The position numbers and the translations under genes are program-made. Source: Bradyrhizobium erythrophlei (GTDB lineage Bacteria > Pseudomonadota > Alphaproteobacteria > Rhizobiales > Xanthobacteraceae). Taken from it: a stretch of 64,000 nucleotides of DNA. Of the stretch, positions 36,483-44,836 are shown piece by piece (the first letter of the stretch is position 1; each line of letters begins with the position of its first letter). The notes under the pieces were generated by a model. The model was not told where the DNA came from. It was given only the letters and a program-made list of their open reading frames with translations, and did not search any database. The DNA lies in the NCBI RefSeq assembly GCF_900129425.1, contig NZ_LT670817.1, positions 3,596,001-3,660,000 of the forward strand, in the 5' to 3' direction.

Positions 36483-37013
36483 ATGGAAGATTTTGCGCAC
36501 GCGCTGGCCGATTTCGTGCGCGAGCATCAGACTTGGGCCGCACCGATCGTCCTGGTGCTGGCGTTCGGCGAATCGCTTGCCTTCATTTCGCTGCTGATCC
36601 CGGCCTGGGGGGCGCTGGTTGCGATCGGGGCCTTGATCGGCGCCAGCGGCATCAGCTTCTGGCCGGTGTGGATTGCCGGCGGAATCGGGGCAGCACTCGG
36701 CGACTGGGTCTCCTACTGGTTCGGCTTCAAATACAAGGAACACGTCGCCCAGATCTGGCCGCTGTCGCGCTATCCGGAGATCCTGCCGCGGGGCGAAGCC
36801 TTCGTGAAAAAATGGGGCGTGCCGAGCATTTTCATCGGGCGATTTTTCGGACCGCTGCGGGCCTCCGTGCCGCTCGCTGCCGGGATATTCGAGATGCCGT
36901 ACTGGAGTTTTCAGGTCGCCAATTTCGTCTCCGCGCTGGTGTGGTCGGCGGCGCTGCTGCTGTTCGGCGACGTGATCGGCCAAATCGCCGAATGGCTGTG
37001 GCGGGTGGTCTAG
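36483..37013 (+). CDS. DedA-family (SNARE-associated/VTT) membrane protein
   Basis: 176 residues with about five hydrophobic segments. The DedA/VTT signature appears as FGESLAFISLLIPAWGALVAIGA-type and FIGRFFGPLRASVPLAAGI, containing the conserved R and FxGRFxPxxR motif. DedA proteins act in the inner membrane on undecaprenyl-phosphate or phospholipid flipping and on membrane energetics. The start is ATG 36483, with GGGGAAGGG about ten bases upstream; an in-frame TTG two codons earlier is possible. Two 15-base near-identical direct repeats follow the stop (37012-37042). Confidence 0.9.
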   Translation: MEDFAHALADFVREHQTWAAPIVLVLAFGESLAFISLLIPAWGALVAIGALIGASGISFWPVWIAGGIGAALGDWVSYWFGFKYKEHVAQIWPLSRYPEILPRGEAFVKKWGVPSIFIGRFFGPLRASVPLAAGIFEMPYWSFQVANFVSALVWSAALLLFGDVIGQIAEWLWRVV

Positions 37014-37206
37014 GTTTAGACGTCAGAGGTTTAGCCGTCAGACCCAAGACGATGCCAGAACAAATTAAACTGCAAAGGCAAATTCTGGCCCCTGACACAT
37101 CTTATGAGAGAAGATAAAATCTTTTCTATCTAAAGAAAGCAGCGGTAATTTCCTGATGTTTAGCTGAGCGGCCGATGTAAGGGTCACCCGCGGGGCTTTC
37201 AGCGTC

Positions 37207-39864
37207 ATGATCGCACGTATCTATCCGGCTTTGCTGTTGTTGCTGATCTCGTCGCCCTTCGTTGCTGCCAACGCTGCGGACGCGACTGGCGCGTATCACG
37301 GGTCCAATTGGGTCGATCCAGGCTGGCGGCGAACGGTCAGCCGTTACAACGTCACTTTCGACGAACAGGGATTGAGCACGACCATTTTCGATTTCGAAAT
37401 CCAGGCGCTCGATGAGAAGGGCGCCGCGGCCATCTCGCAGCAGACCTTTGCCTATAACAACTATTTCAACGAATTGACGTCCGATGACCTTGCTACCCTA
37501 AAGCCGGACGGGAGTGTGATCGCAGTCGACAAGCGCGCCATCCGCGACCAACCCGCATCGGCGGATTCCGCCTCACCCTATTTCGACGAGCAGCGAAACA
37601 GGATCATCGCTTATTCAAACGTCGCCCCTGGCGACAAGATAAGGGGACGCCTGATCATCAAAGCAAAGAGGGCCGAATTCACTGGAGAGTTTGCACGCTA
37701 TTGGAGCCAGCCGGCAGATCAACCTCCCGAGTTGATCGAAATTACCCTCGATGGACCGGCCTCTAGACCGTTGCATATCGCCGGGCGGAACTTCGAGCAC
37801 AGCGAAGAGAGGTCAGGCAAGCGGATCATTCATCATGTGCAGATAAGACAGGACACGCCGAAGCCGCGCCAGATGAATATTGACTCGTTCGACGACGCCC
37901 GGCGTTTCGAAGTCAGCACCTTCGGGGACTATGCTGCTTTCGCGGCCATGCTGAATGCCCGTAACGCTCCCATGGCAGTACCTGACGAGACGTTGAGGAA
38001 GCTCTCGACCGAGATTGTCGGCGATGCCGCCGATACACGCCTCAAGGTGGAGCGAATCCACAACTGGGTCGCCCGGAATATACGCTATGTCGGGATTGGA
38101 TTCGAGGACGGGGGCTTGACTTCGCAGCCTGCGTCGGCGGTGCTCGCATCCCGCTACGGCGACTGCAAGGCGCATGCGACCATCCTCAAAGCTCTGTTGG
38201 CGGTGCAAGGGATCGAAGCGAATCTCGTAGCGGTGAATGCCGATGCGCAATACACGCTCACCGAGGTCGCTACCCCGAATTTCAACCATGCCATCGTTTA
38301 CGTGCCAGAGCTCGACCAGTATCTCGATCCGACAGCGTCGCTTTTGGCCTTCGGCTCATTGCCACCGAGCCTCAGCGGCAAGCCGGCGCTCAATATCGAC
38401 AAAGGTACCCTGGCCAGCATTCCCGTGGCTAAGCCGGAACGCTTCACGCTGACGGCGGATACAGACTACACGCTGCTCAGTGACGGCACGCGCCGGGCCC
38501 GTTCGATTTTGTCCGGAACTGGGCTGGGTGCACTAGTAGGGCGCTCAGTCGCGCAAGGGTTGGAAGCGGTGGACCGGCCGAACGCCGCCAAGAAGCTGAT
38601 CGAGTATGCCAATCTTAGCGGTACCGGCGACTACAGCTTCCCGAACCCGCGCGAGCTGTTTGAGAGTTACGCCATCACCGCGACGTTTCAGATCAGCAAG
38701 CCTGTCGGCCTCGATGGACCGGAGCGCGTCAGGATGCTGCCGCTGACCGATCCTCGGCCCTCGCTGTTGCTGTTAAGTACCGGCGGTACGACCGACCAAC
38801 CCTTTCCTTGCCGCGCTCTGGAATACCGGGAGACCGCGTCGCTCACCGTGCCCGAGGGAATCAATTTCTACGAAAAGCCGGCGCCGATCGCCTATGAAAG
38901 AAGCTTCAACGGCAGGACGGCGTATGGAGCCGCGAGCGGTCGCATCGAGGTAAATGGGACCGCCGTGCTCGATGGCCGGACAATGCGTTCCAGCGCTGTC
39001 GTCCGGCTGAGTTTCGACGCAGCGGTTTGTCCGGCGGAATTCGCCGCAGCGATCAAGGCAGGCTTGGACAAGTTCAACGGGTTCAAGTACGGGCCAATTG
39101 GCCTGACGCCGAAATCGGCGCCCCATCTCACGGAAACCAGCACCGACTTTAGCGAAGGCGTAAATGCGTTTCTGGCGCAGAACTACAAGCTTGCGATGGC
39201 GCGGCTTAAACCGTTTGCCGAGAGCGGGAGCGCCAAGGCTCAATCGTATGTGGGCAGCATGTACGAGAGCGGTCGGGCAGTTGAGCGCAATTACACCGAG
39301 GCTATCCGCTGGTTCCTTTTGGCGGCCGAGCAGAGCGATCCCTACAGCCAATCGCACCTAGGCTATCTGTATGAGAAGGGGCTCGGCGCCGCACGCGACG
39401 AAAAGGTCGCGGCTCAGTGGTACGCGAAGGCGGCCGATCAAGGCGACGCTTGGAGCCAAGCTCGCCTGGCAAGCATGTGTCGGGACGGCCGTGGGGTCGC
39501 CCAAGACCTCCAGCAAGCTGTAGTTTTGTTTGCAAAGGCAGCCGATCAAGGCAATGCATGGGCGCAGATGAATCTTGGATTGCTCTACGTCAAAGGCCAG
39601 GGGGTGCCGCTTGACTACACGAAGGCGGTATCCTGGTTTCGCAGTGCCGCCGACCAGCATGACAGCTACGCTGAATATAATCTGGGCTTTGCCTATGAGA
39701 GCGGGGTGGGCGTTCCCAAGGACACGCAGAAGGCCATCGAATGGTATAGCAAGGCCGCCAATGGCGGCAATCCGGAGGCCACCGCCCGGCTTGCAGGGCT
39801 GACCAGTGGAAATTCCTTCTGGCAGGTTCTGTTCCGCCACATCGGATTGTTCTCCGGGCAGTGA
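37207..39864 (+). CDS. DUF3857-transglutaminase protein fused to Sel1 repeats
   Basis: 885 residues, exported (signal peptide about 1-24, ending AANAAD). Residues about 50-235 match DUF3857. Residues about 240-390 form a transglutaminase-like core with Cys320 in YGDCKAHA, His361 in FNHAIVYV and Asp374 in YLDPTA, a complete papain-type triad. A beta-rich part follows to ~640. Residues about 655-870 are five to six Sel1 repeats (for example AQSYVGSMYESGRAVERNY, HLGYLYEKGLGAA, NLGLLYVKGQGVP, NLGFAYESGVGVP). DUF3857-transglutaminase proteins are common, but a Sel1 array appended to one is less usual. It is probably periplasmic, and the substrate is unknown. The ribosome site is weak. The 219 bases after it hold no gene I recognise. 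Confidence 0.88.
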   Translation: MIARIYPALLLLLISSPFVAANAADATGAYHGSNWVDPGWRRTVSRYNVTFDEQGLSTTIFDFEIQALDEKGAAAISQQTFAYNNYFNELTSDDLATLKPDGSVIAVDKRAIRDQPASADSASPYFDEQRNRIIAYSNVAPGDKIRGRLIIKAKRAEFTGEFARYWSQPADQPPELIEITLDGPASRPLHIAGRNFEHSEERSGKRIIHHVQIRQDTPKPRQMNIDSFDDARRFEVSTFGDYAAFAAMLNARNAPMAVPDETLRKLSTEIVGDAADTRLKVERIHNWVARNIRYVGIGFEDGGLTSQPASAVLASRYGDCKAHATILKALLAVQGIEANLVAVNADAQYTLTEVATPNFNHAIVYVPELDQYLDPTASLLAFGSLPPSLSGKPALNIDKGTLASIPVAKPERFTLTADTDYTLLSDGTRRARSILSGTGLGALVGRSVAQGLEAVDRPNAAKKLIEYANLSGTGDYSFPNPRELFESYAITATFQISKPVGLDGPERVRMLPLTDPRPSLLLLSTGGTTDQPFPCRALEYRETASLTVPEGINFYEKPAPIAYERSFNGRTAYGAASGRIEVNGTAVLDGRTMRSSAVVRLSFDAAVCPAEFAAAIKAGLDKFNGFKYGPIGLTPKSAPHLTETSTDFSEGVNAFLAQNYKLAMARLKPFAESGSAKAQSYVGSMYESGRAVERNYTEAIRWFLLAAEQSDPYSQSHLGYLYEKGLGAARDEKVAAQWYAKAADQGDAWSQARLASMCRDGRGVAQDLQQAVVLFAKAADQGNAWAQMNLGLLYVKGQGVPLDYTKAVSWFRSAADQHDSYAEYNLGFAYESGVGVPKDTQKAIEWYSKAANGGNPEATARLAGLTSGNSFWQVLFRHIGLFSGQ

Positions 39865-40083
39865 CAGCGAGGCAAATCGCACCATCTTGCGCTCGGGTCG
39901 GTCGCACCGTTTGAGGCTGCCTGGAATAGGTGGGGGGCGCAGGGTTAACCTTTCAAATGCCGACCGTTGCCATCGCTTGTTATCGCGCCTGAACAAAAAC
40001 GCTGGTAAAAGTGGCCGCTACAAGCTGCGAGCAAGCGGATAATCCCGCGCGGCAATCGTAGGTCACAGGGAGAGGACATCAGT

Positions 40084-41073
40084 ATGGAACTGACACGACG
40101 TCACGCACTGGCCGGAGCCGCTGGAATCGCGGCCGCGCCGCTATTGCCGTTCACGCCTGCGAGCGCAGCCGCGCCGGTCGCCGACAAGCAGGCGCCGAGC
40201 TTCTATCGTTACAAGGTCGGCGACATCCAGGTCACAGTGGTCTCCGATGGCCGGAACACCTTCCCGCTGGAAGATTCCTTCATCACCAATGCGAAGAAGG
40301 AAGAAGTCAACGCCGCGCTCGAGAAGGCGTTTTTGCCGCGCGATGTGTTCACGATCTACTTCGCGCCGCTGGTGATCAATACAGGCGGCAAGCTGGTGGT
40401 GATCGATACCGGCAATGGCCCGGTCGCCAAGGTCAACAGCAAGAACGCCAACGGGCTGTTCGCCGAGAACATGGCCGCCGCCGGCTTCAACCCGAAGGCC
40501 GTCGACACGGTCGTGATCTCGCACTTCCACACCGACCATGTGAACGGCCTGCTGGCGGCCGACGGCACGCCGGCGTTTCCGAACGCCGAAGTGCTGGTAC
40601 CAGCGACCGAGTGGAAATTCTGGATGGACGACGGCGAGATGAGCCGGGCGCCGGCGGGCCGCATGCAGGGCCTTTTCAAGAACAACCGCAACATCTTCGA
40701 GGCCGGCCTCAAGAAGAAAGTCACGCCGTACGAGTGGGGCAAGGAAGTCGTGCCGGGCCTGCTCGCGGTCGAAACCGTTGGCCATACCCCCGGCCACACC
40801 TCCTATGTGCTGTCGTCCGGTTCGGGCAAGGTGTTCATCCAGTCGGATGTCACCAACAATCCCAATCCGTTCGCGACCAATCCCGGCTGGCACGCGTTCT
40901 TCGACCAGGACGGCGATGTGGCCGAGAAGACCCGTCGCCGGATCTACGACATGGTGGTGGCCGAGCGATTGCAGGTACAGGGCTTCCACTATCCGTTCCC
41001 CGGGCTTGGCAACGTCGTCAAGGACGGCAGCGGCTACCGGGTGGTGCCGGCGCCGTGGAATCCGACGATCTGA
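40084..41073 (+). CDS. Tat-exported metallo-beta-lactamase-fold hydrolase
   Basis: 329 residues. The N-terminal TRRHALAGAAG is a twin-arginine signal, followed by a hydrophobic run and cleavage near ASAAAP. The MBL-fold zinc motif HFHTDH gives His147, His149, Asp151 and His152. Further ligands are His in VGHTPGHTS, Asp in QSDVTN and His in GFHYPF. It is related to the quorum-quenching lactonase/RNase-Z-like group of exported MBL proteins; the substrate cannot be set by sequence. A GGGAGAGGA ribosome site precedes the ATG. The gene is followed by a palindromic repeat. Confidence 0.92.
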   Translation: MELTRRHALAGAAGIAAAPLLPFTPASAAAPVADKQAPSFYRYKVGDIQVTVVSDGRNTFPLEDSFITNAKKEEVNAALEKAFLPRDVFTIYFAPLVINTGGKLVVIDTGNGPVAKVNSKNANGLFAENMAAAGFNPKAVDTVVISHFHTDHVNGLLAADGTPAFPNAEVLVPATEWKFWMDDGEMSRAPAGRMQGLFKNNRNIFEAGLKKKVTPYEWGKEVVPGLLAVETVGHTPGHTSYVLSSGSGKVFIQSDVTNNPNPFATNPGWHAFFDQDGDVAEKTRRRIYDMVVAERLQVQGFHYPFPGLGNVVKDGSGYRVVPAPWNPTI

Positions 41074-41081
41074 CCCAAGCT

Positions 41082-41211
41082 GTCATTCCCCGATGCGCCA
41101 ATTGGCGCATCTGAGGGCGTGAGCGAAGCGAGCGAACCCGGAATCCTTGGATTCCCCGATGTGCAATTGCACATCTGAGGTCTGGTCCTTCGGACCATCC
41201 CGGAATGACGG
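41082..41211. repeat. Dispersed palindromic repeat (GTCATTCC...GGAATGAC family), copy 1
   Basis: GTCATTCCC at 41082 pairs with CGGGAATGAC ending near 41210. Internal palindromes include GATGCGCCAATTGGCGCATC and GATGTGCAATTGCACATC (41155-41177 region). The same GATGTGCAATTGCACATC core, in the opposite orientation, is in the block at 52422. The remaining bases to 41429 (about 220) contain no gene I can recognise and end at the paiB ribosome site GCAGGAG. Confidence 0.85.
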
Positions 41212-41429
41212 TGGCACATCTTGACGAAAACCGGGCGTGGCCTTATAGCCGCGCCCATGTTCAACGCCGCGACCACACTGTCCGCTCGCCGCCGCCGCAT
41301 ATCAGCGGCATTGGCGGACGTCTGCGTTTAAGATCGTTTTGCCTCTGCCGCCGGATCCGGTCCGCGGCATTTTGCTTTCCCACCAGCGCGATCTGATCCG
41401 GCGGCTCCTACGTCAAGCAGGAGTTTGAA

Positions 41430-42098
41430 ATGTATACGCCTCCCATGTTCAAGCCCGATCGCGCCGCCAGCCTCGGCTTTGCGGAAGCCCGCGGATTCGG
41501 CACGGTTTGCGCGTGGGACGGCACCAGGCCGATCGCCTCGTCGCTGCCGTTTTATCTCGCCTATGCCGATGACGGCACGCCGCAGGCGGCGTTTCATGTC
41601 GCGCGTCATAATCCGCTCGTGAGACTTGCGGACGGGACATCGTCCTGGCTGATGGCCGTGAACGGCGCGGATACCTATATCTCGCCGGACTGGTACGTCT
41701 CGCCGGACCAGGTGCCGACCTGGCTGTATCAGGCCGTGCATCTCACCGGCACGGTGCGGACATTGTCTGACGGCGAACTCGGTCCGCATCTCGATGCACT
41801 GAGCGCCAAGTTCGAAAGCTGGCTGGCGCCGAAGCCGCCCTGGATGTCGTCGAAGATGACGGCAGGGCGTCTGGATGCGATGAAAAAGGCGATCATGGGT
41901 CTGGTCATGACGGTCGAGGAGGTTGAAGGCAGCTTCAAGTTGAACCAGCATAAGTCCGAGACTGACTATGCGGCGGTTGCGGGGGCGCTTGCCGGGCAAA
42001 CCGACGGCGGCGCCCAACAGATTGCGCAGCTGATGCGGGAAGCGCGGCCGCAGGCCTTTGCAGGCGAAACCGACAAGATCGAGAGGAGTGTGCCATGA
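41430..42098 (+). CDS. PaiB-type FMN-binding protein
   Basis: 222 residues. The opening MYTPPMFKPDRAASLGFAE and the middle ADTYISPDWYVSPDQVPTW are diagnostic for the PaiB family, a split-barrel flavin-fold protein described as a negative transcriptional regulator. Here direct DNA binding is not evident; FMN or heme binding is more likely. The C-terminus (EEVEGSFKLNQHKSETDY) is also conserved. GCAGGAG precedes the ATG. The stop overlaps the argC start by four bases (ATGA), so the two are cotranslated. Confidence 0.9.
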   Translation: MYTPPMFKPDRAASLGFAEARGFGTVCAWDGTRPIASSLPFYLAYADDGTPQAAFHVARHNPLVRLADGTSSWLMAVNGADTYISPDWYVSPDQVPTWLYQAVHLTGTVRTLSDGELGPHLDALSAKFESWLAPKPPWMSSKMTAGRLDAMKKAIMGLVMTVEEVEGSFKLNQHKSETDYAAVAGALAGQTDGGAQQIAQLMREARPQAFAGETDKIERSVP

Positions 42099-43075
42099 CG
42101 CTGACTGACACCGACCAACCGCGGTCTATCGGCGCTACCACGAAGCCCACGGTCTTTGTCGATGGCGGATCCGGAACGACGGGCCTCGGCATTCAAGAGC
42201 GCCTTGGCCAGCAGAGCGACGTTGCGGTGAAAGGCATCGCAGAGGACAAGCGCAAGGACGTTAGCGCCAAGCGCGCGCTGATGGCAGAAGTGGATCTCGT
42301 CATCCTCTGCCTGCCGGACGACGCTGCGAAGCAGACCGTTGCGTTGATCGACGGCATGGGCGCTGCAGCTCCCAAGGTTCTCGACGCGTCGACGGCTTTT
42401 CGTGTCGCGCCCGACTGGACCTACGGCTTTCCAGAGCTTGCGCCGGATCAAGCGGACAAGATTCGGGCGGCGCGGAAAGTGTCCAATCCGGGCTGCTATC
42501 CAACCGGCGCTATCGCGCTGCTCCGGCCGCTCGTCGATGCCGCTCTGTTGCCTGCGGACTATCCCGTCACCGTCAACGCCGTCAGTGGCTATTCGGGCGG
42601 CGGCAAGTCGATGATCGCAAGCTTTGAAGACGGCTCCGCACCGGCCTTCGAACTCTATGGCCTCGGCTTCGAGCACAAGCACCTGCCGGAGATGCAGCTA
42701 TACTCGGGACTCACGCGCCGGCCCATCTTCGTGCCCTCGGTCGGAAACTTCCGGCAGGGCATGCTGGTCTCCGTCCCTTTGCAACTGGACACGCTTCCGG
42801 GCAAACCCGGTGGGGCTGACCTCCACGCCACGCTGGCGAAGCGCTACGCCGGCAGCACCCATGTCGCGGTGATGCCATTCGACAACGCGGCTTCCGGGAG
42901 CGGGAAGCTCGAGCCTGAGGCGCTCAACGAGACCGACAGGCTTGAGCTTTACGTCTTTGCCAGCGACAAACATCATCAGGCGGTGCTCGTCGCGCGCCTC
43001 GACAATCTTGGCAAAGGCGCCTCAGGTGCCGCGGTGCAGAACATGCGGCTGATGCTGGGGTTCGCCGATTCATAA
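42095..43075 (+). CDS. argC: N-acetyl-gamma-glutamyl-phosphate reductase, short type
   Basis: 326 residues. It reduces N-acetylglutamyl-5-phosphate to the semialdehyde in arginine synthesis. The Rossmann motif reads VFVDGGSGTTGLGI. The catalytic Cys lies in KVSNPGCYPTG, and the catalytic His region is EHKHLPEM. Length and motif spacing fit the short (type 2) ArgC rather than the ~345-residue type. No other arg gene is nearby, and the gene is fused translationally to a paiB-type gene, so it may serve a special pathway or be a second copy. The first ~20 residues are a polar extension before the Rossmann strand. Confidence 0.92.
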   Translation: MTLTDTDQPRSIGATTKPTVFVDGGSGTTGLGIQERLGQQSDVAVKGIAEDKRKDVSAKRALMAEVDLVILCLPDDAAKQTVALIDGMGAAAPKVLDASTAFRVAPDWTYGFPELAPDQADKIRAARKVSNPGCYPTGAIALLRPLVDAALLPADYPVTVNAVSGYSGGGKSMIASFEDGSAPAFELYGLGFEHKHLPEMQLYSGLTRRPIFVPSVGNFRQGMLVSVPLQLDTLPGKPGGADLHATLAKRYAGSTHVAVMPFDNAASGSGKLEPEALNETDRLELYVFASDKHHQAVLVARLDNLGKGASGAAVQNMRLMLGFADS

Positions 43076-43099
43076 GCTGAAGCCATTGGGCACGGCTGG

Positions 43100-43828
43100 T
43101 CAGACCACCAGGCCGCCGCCATCGATTGGCAGGATTTGGCCCGTCGCGTAGCCGTTGAGCATGAGGTAAATATAGGCCTTCGCGGCCTCCGCCGGCGACG
43201 CGCCGCGGGGCACCGGCAGGGGCGCTACGATCGACTGCAGCATGGCCTCCGGCATCTGCTTGACGTGGTCGGTGAGGACGATGCCCGGACACACGGCGTT
43301 GACCCGCACCGGGATGAGATCCATCGCCAGACCGCGGGTCAGGTGTTCGACCGCTCCCGCCACGGCGGTCGCCATCGGCGCGCCTTTCCTCGGCCGATGC
43401 GCGAGCATGCCGCTCGTCAGCGTGATCGAGCCGTCCCGGGCGATCGTACGGCAGCCGTGCTTGACCGCCGCGAGTGCGCCCCAGAAGCGTACCGTGAAGC
43501 ATTCCCGCGCCTGCGTCAGGTCGAGGTCGCCTGAGGAAGCGAAGAACGTCGATCCGCCCCAATCGCCTGCCGTTATCGCCAGATGATCGAACGCGCCGAG
43601 CTCGCCGAAGAAGCCGGCAACGCTGGCCTCGTCGCGCAGATCGACGGTGCGACCCGTCGCATCCTGCAGGCGCTCGAGGGCCGCGCTGACATTCGCCCCG
43701 GTGCTCGAACCGATGACAACTGCAGCGCCTTGGGCGCGCGCCAGTTCGGCGACGGCGAAGCCGATTCCCGACGCGCCGCCAATGACAACCACGCGCTTTC
43801 CGTCGAGCGACATCCTTGTATCGGTCAT
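43100..43828 (-). CDS. SDR-family protein lacking the catalytic Tyr and Lys
   Basis: 242 residues with an intact cofactor site (VIGGASGIG) and the Ser region (ITLTSGMLAHRP). Where classical SDRs have YxxxK, this reads PMATAVAGAVEHL, so both Tyr and Lys are missing. The C-terminal GQILPIDGGGLVV is normal. The fold should bind NAD(P), but normal proton relay is absent, so it may use another mechanism or be regulatory. It lies 13 bases downstream of the epimerase-like gene, in one unit divergent from an XRE regulator. Confidence 0.88.
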   Translation of the reverse strand: MTDTRMSLDGKRVVVIGGASGIGFAVAELARAQGAAVVIGSSTGANVSAALERLQDATGRTVDLRDEASVAGFFGELGAFDHLAITAGDWGGSTFFASSGDLDLTQARECFTVRFWGALAAVKHGCRTIARDGSITLTSGMLAHRPRKGAPMATAVAGAVEHLTRGLAMDLIPVRVNAVCPGIVLTDHVKQMPEAMLQSIVAPLPVPRGASPAEAAKAYIYLMLNGYATGQILPIDGGGLVV

Positions 43829-43841
43829 TGCTGTTTTCCTG

Positions 43842-44738
43842 TCAGGGGTGCGCGTAGTAGCTGGGCTGGCCGATATCGGTGAGAAGGTCGGGGCCGGTCG
43901 GCGTCCAGTCCAGCACCGTGCGGGTCCGCGCGCTCGATGTCGGCGCGTCTATGCCTGCGAACCGCGTAAACCAGCCGAAGTGCTGGGCTGCGTCGTCAAC
44001 AGATTTCGAGACTACGGGAATGTTCAGGCGGCGGCCGATCACCTCGGCGATCGCCTTGAATGGCACGCCATCTTCGGCGACGGCATGGAATGGGCCACCG
44101 GCGGCGCCGCGCTCCAGCGCGAGCCGATAGAGCCGGGCGGCGTCGAGCCGGTGCACCGCCGGCCAGCGGTTGAGTCCATTGCCGATATAGGCGGACACGC
44201 CCTTCTCGCGCGCGAACTGGACGAGCCGCGGAACGAAACCGTGATCGCCATCGCCATGGACCGACGGGGCGAGCCGGACGGTTGATGCGCGCACGCCGCG
44301 TTCCACCAGCTCGGCCGTCGCCGCCTCCGATTTGCGGGGATAGGAGGGAGAGTTGAAAGGCGGCACATCTTCCTCGGTCGCCGTGCGGCCAGGGGAGAGG
44401 AGCGCGACACCCGACGTCACGAGCAGCGGACGGTCGGAGCCTTCGAGCACGCCGCCGATCGCCTCAATGGCGCGGCGGTCCTCCGCGCAATTCTCCTCGA
44501 ATTTTGAGAAGTCGTGGTTGAAGGCGGTGTGGATCACCCCGTCCGCTGCCGCCGCGCCCCGGCGCAGGCTGTCGAGGTCGCCAAGCGAACCGTGGACCGC
44601 CTCGGCGCCGGCTGCGGTGAGCGCGGCCGCTCCTTCTTTTGAGCGAGCGAGGCCGAGAACCTGATGGCCGTTCGCGAGCAGTTCGCGGACAACAGCGGAG
44701 CCGACGAAGCCGGTGGCACCCGTGACGAAGACGCGCAT
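43842..44738 (-). CDS. NAD-dependent epimerase/extended SDR
   Basis: 298 residues. The N-terminal VTGATGFVGSAVVREL is an extended-SDR Rossmann motif. It has DLDSLRRG, VIHTAFNHDF, a Ser region LLVTSGVALL, and a Tyr/Lys pair that appears as SYPRKSEAATAEL. The C-terminal half resembles the NAD-dependent epimerase/dehydratase branch often named nucleoside-diphosphate-sugar epimerase; the actual substrate is unknown. Start ATG 44738 has GGGAGAACA upstream. It is cotranscribed with the SDR at 43100, and the promoter region is shared with the divergent regulator gene. Confidence 0.9.
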   Translation of the reverse strand: MRVFVTGATGFVGSAVVRELLANGHQVLGLARSKEGAAALTAAGAEAVHGSLGDLDSLRRGAAAADGVIHTAFNHDFSKFEENCAEDRRAIEAIGGVLEGSDRPLLVTSGVALLSPGRTATEEDVPPFNSPSYPRKSEAATAELVERGVRASTVRLAPSVHGDGDHGFVPRLVQFAREKGVSAYIGNGLNRWPAVHRLDAARLYRLALERGAAGGPFHAVAEDGVPFKAIAEVIGRRLNIPVVSKSVDDAAQHFGWFTRFAGIDAPTSSARTRTVLDWTPTGPDLLTDIGQPSYYAHP

Positions 44739-44787
44739 GTGATGTTCTCCCAAGTGATCGAGAGAGCTATGTGCAACGGCGCTCCAT

Positions 44788-44830
44788 CCTGTTAAAGTAG
44801 TGACATTATCCCGGTATAACCTCTAACAGG
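44788..44830. promoter_or_regulatory. Promoter with flanking inverted repeat, likely operator of XRE/SDR locus
   Basis: CCTGTTA (44788-44794) and TAACAGG (44824-44830) form a perfect seven-base inverted repeat 29 bases apart. Between and overlapping them is TTAAAG, 17 bases, TATAAC (44792-44820), a good sigma70-type promoter for the regulator gene starting at 44837. The right arm covers the region just before the ribosome site. This layout is what a repressor or autoregulator binding as a dimer would need; binding is inferred. Confidence 0.6.
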
Positions 44831-44836
44831 CTGCGC

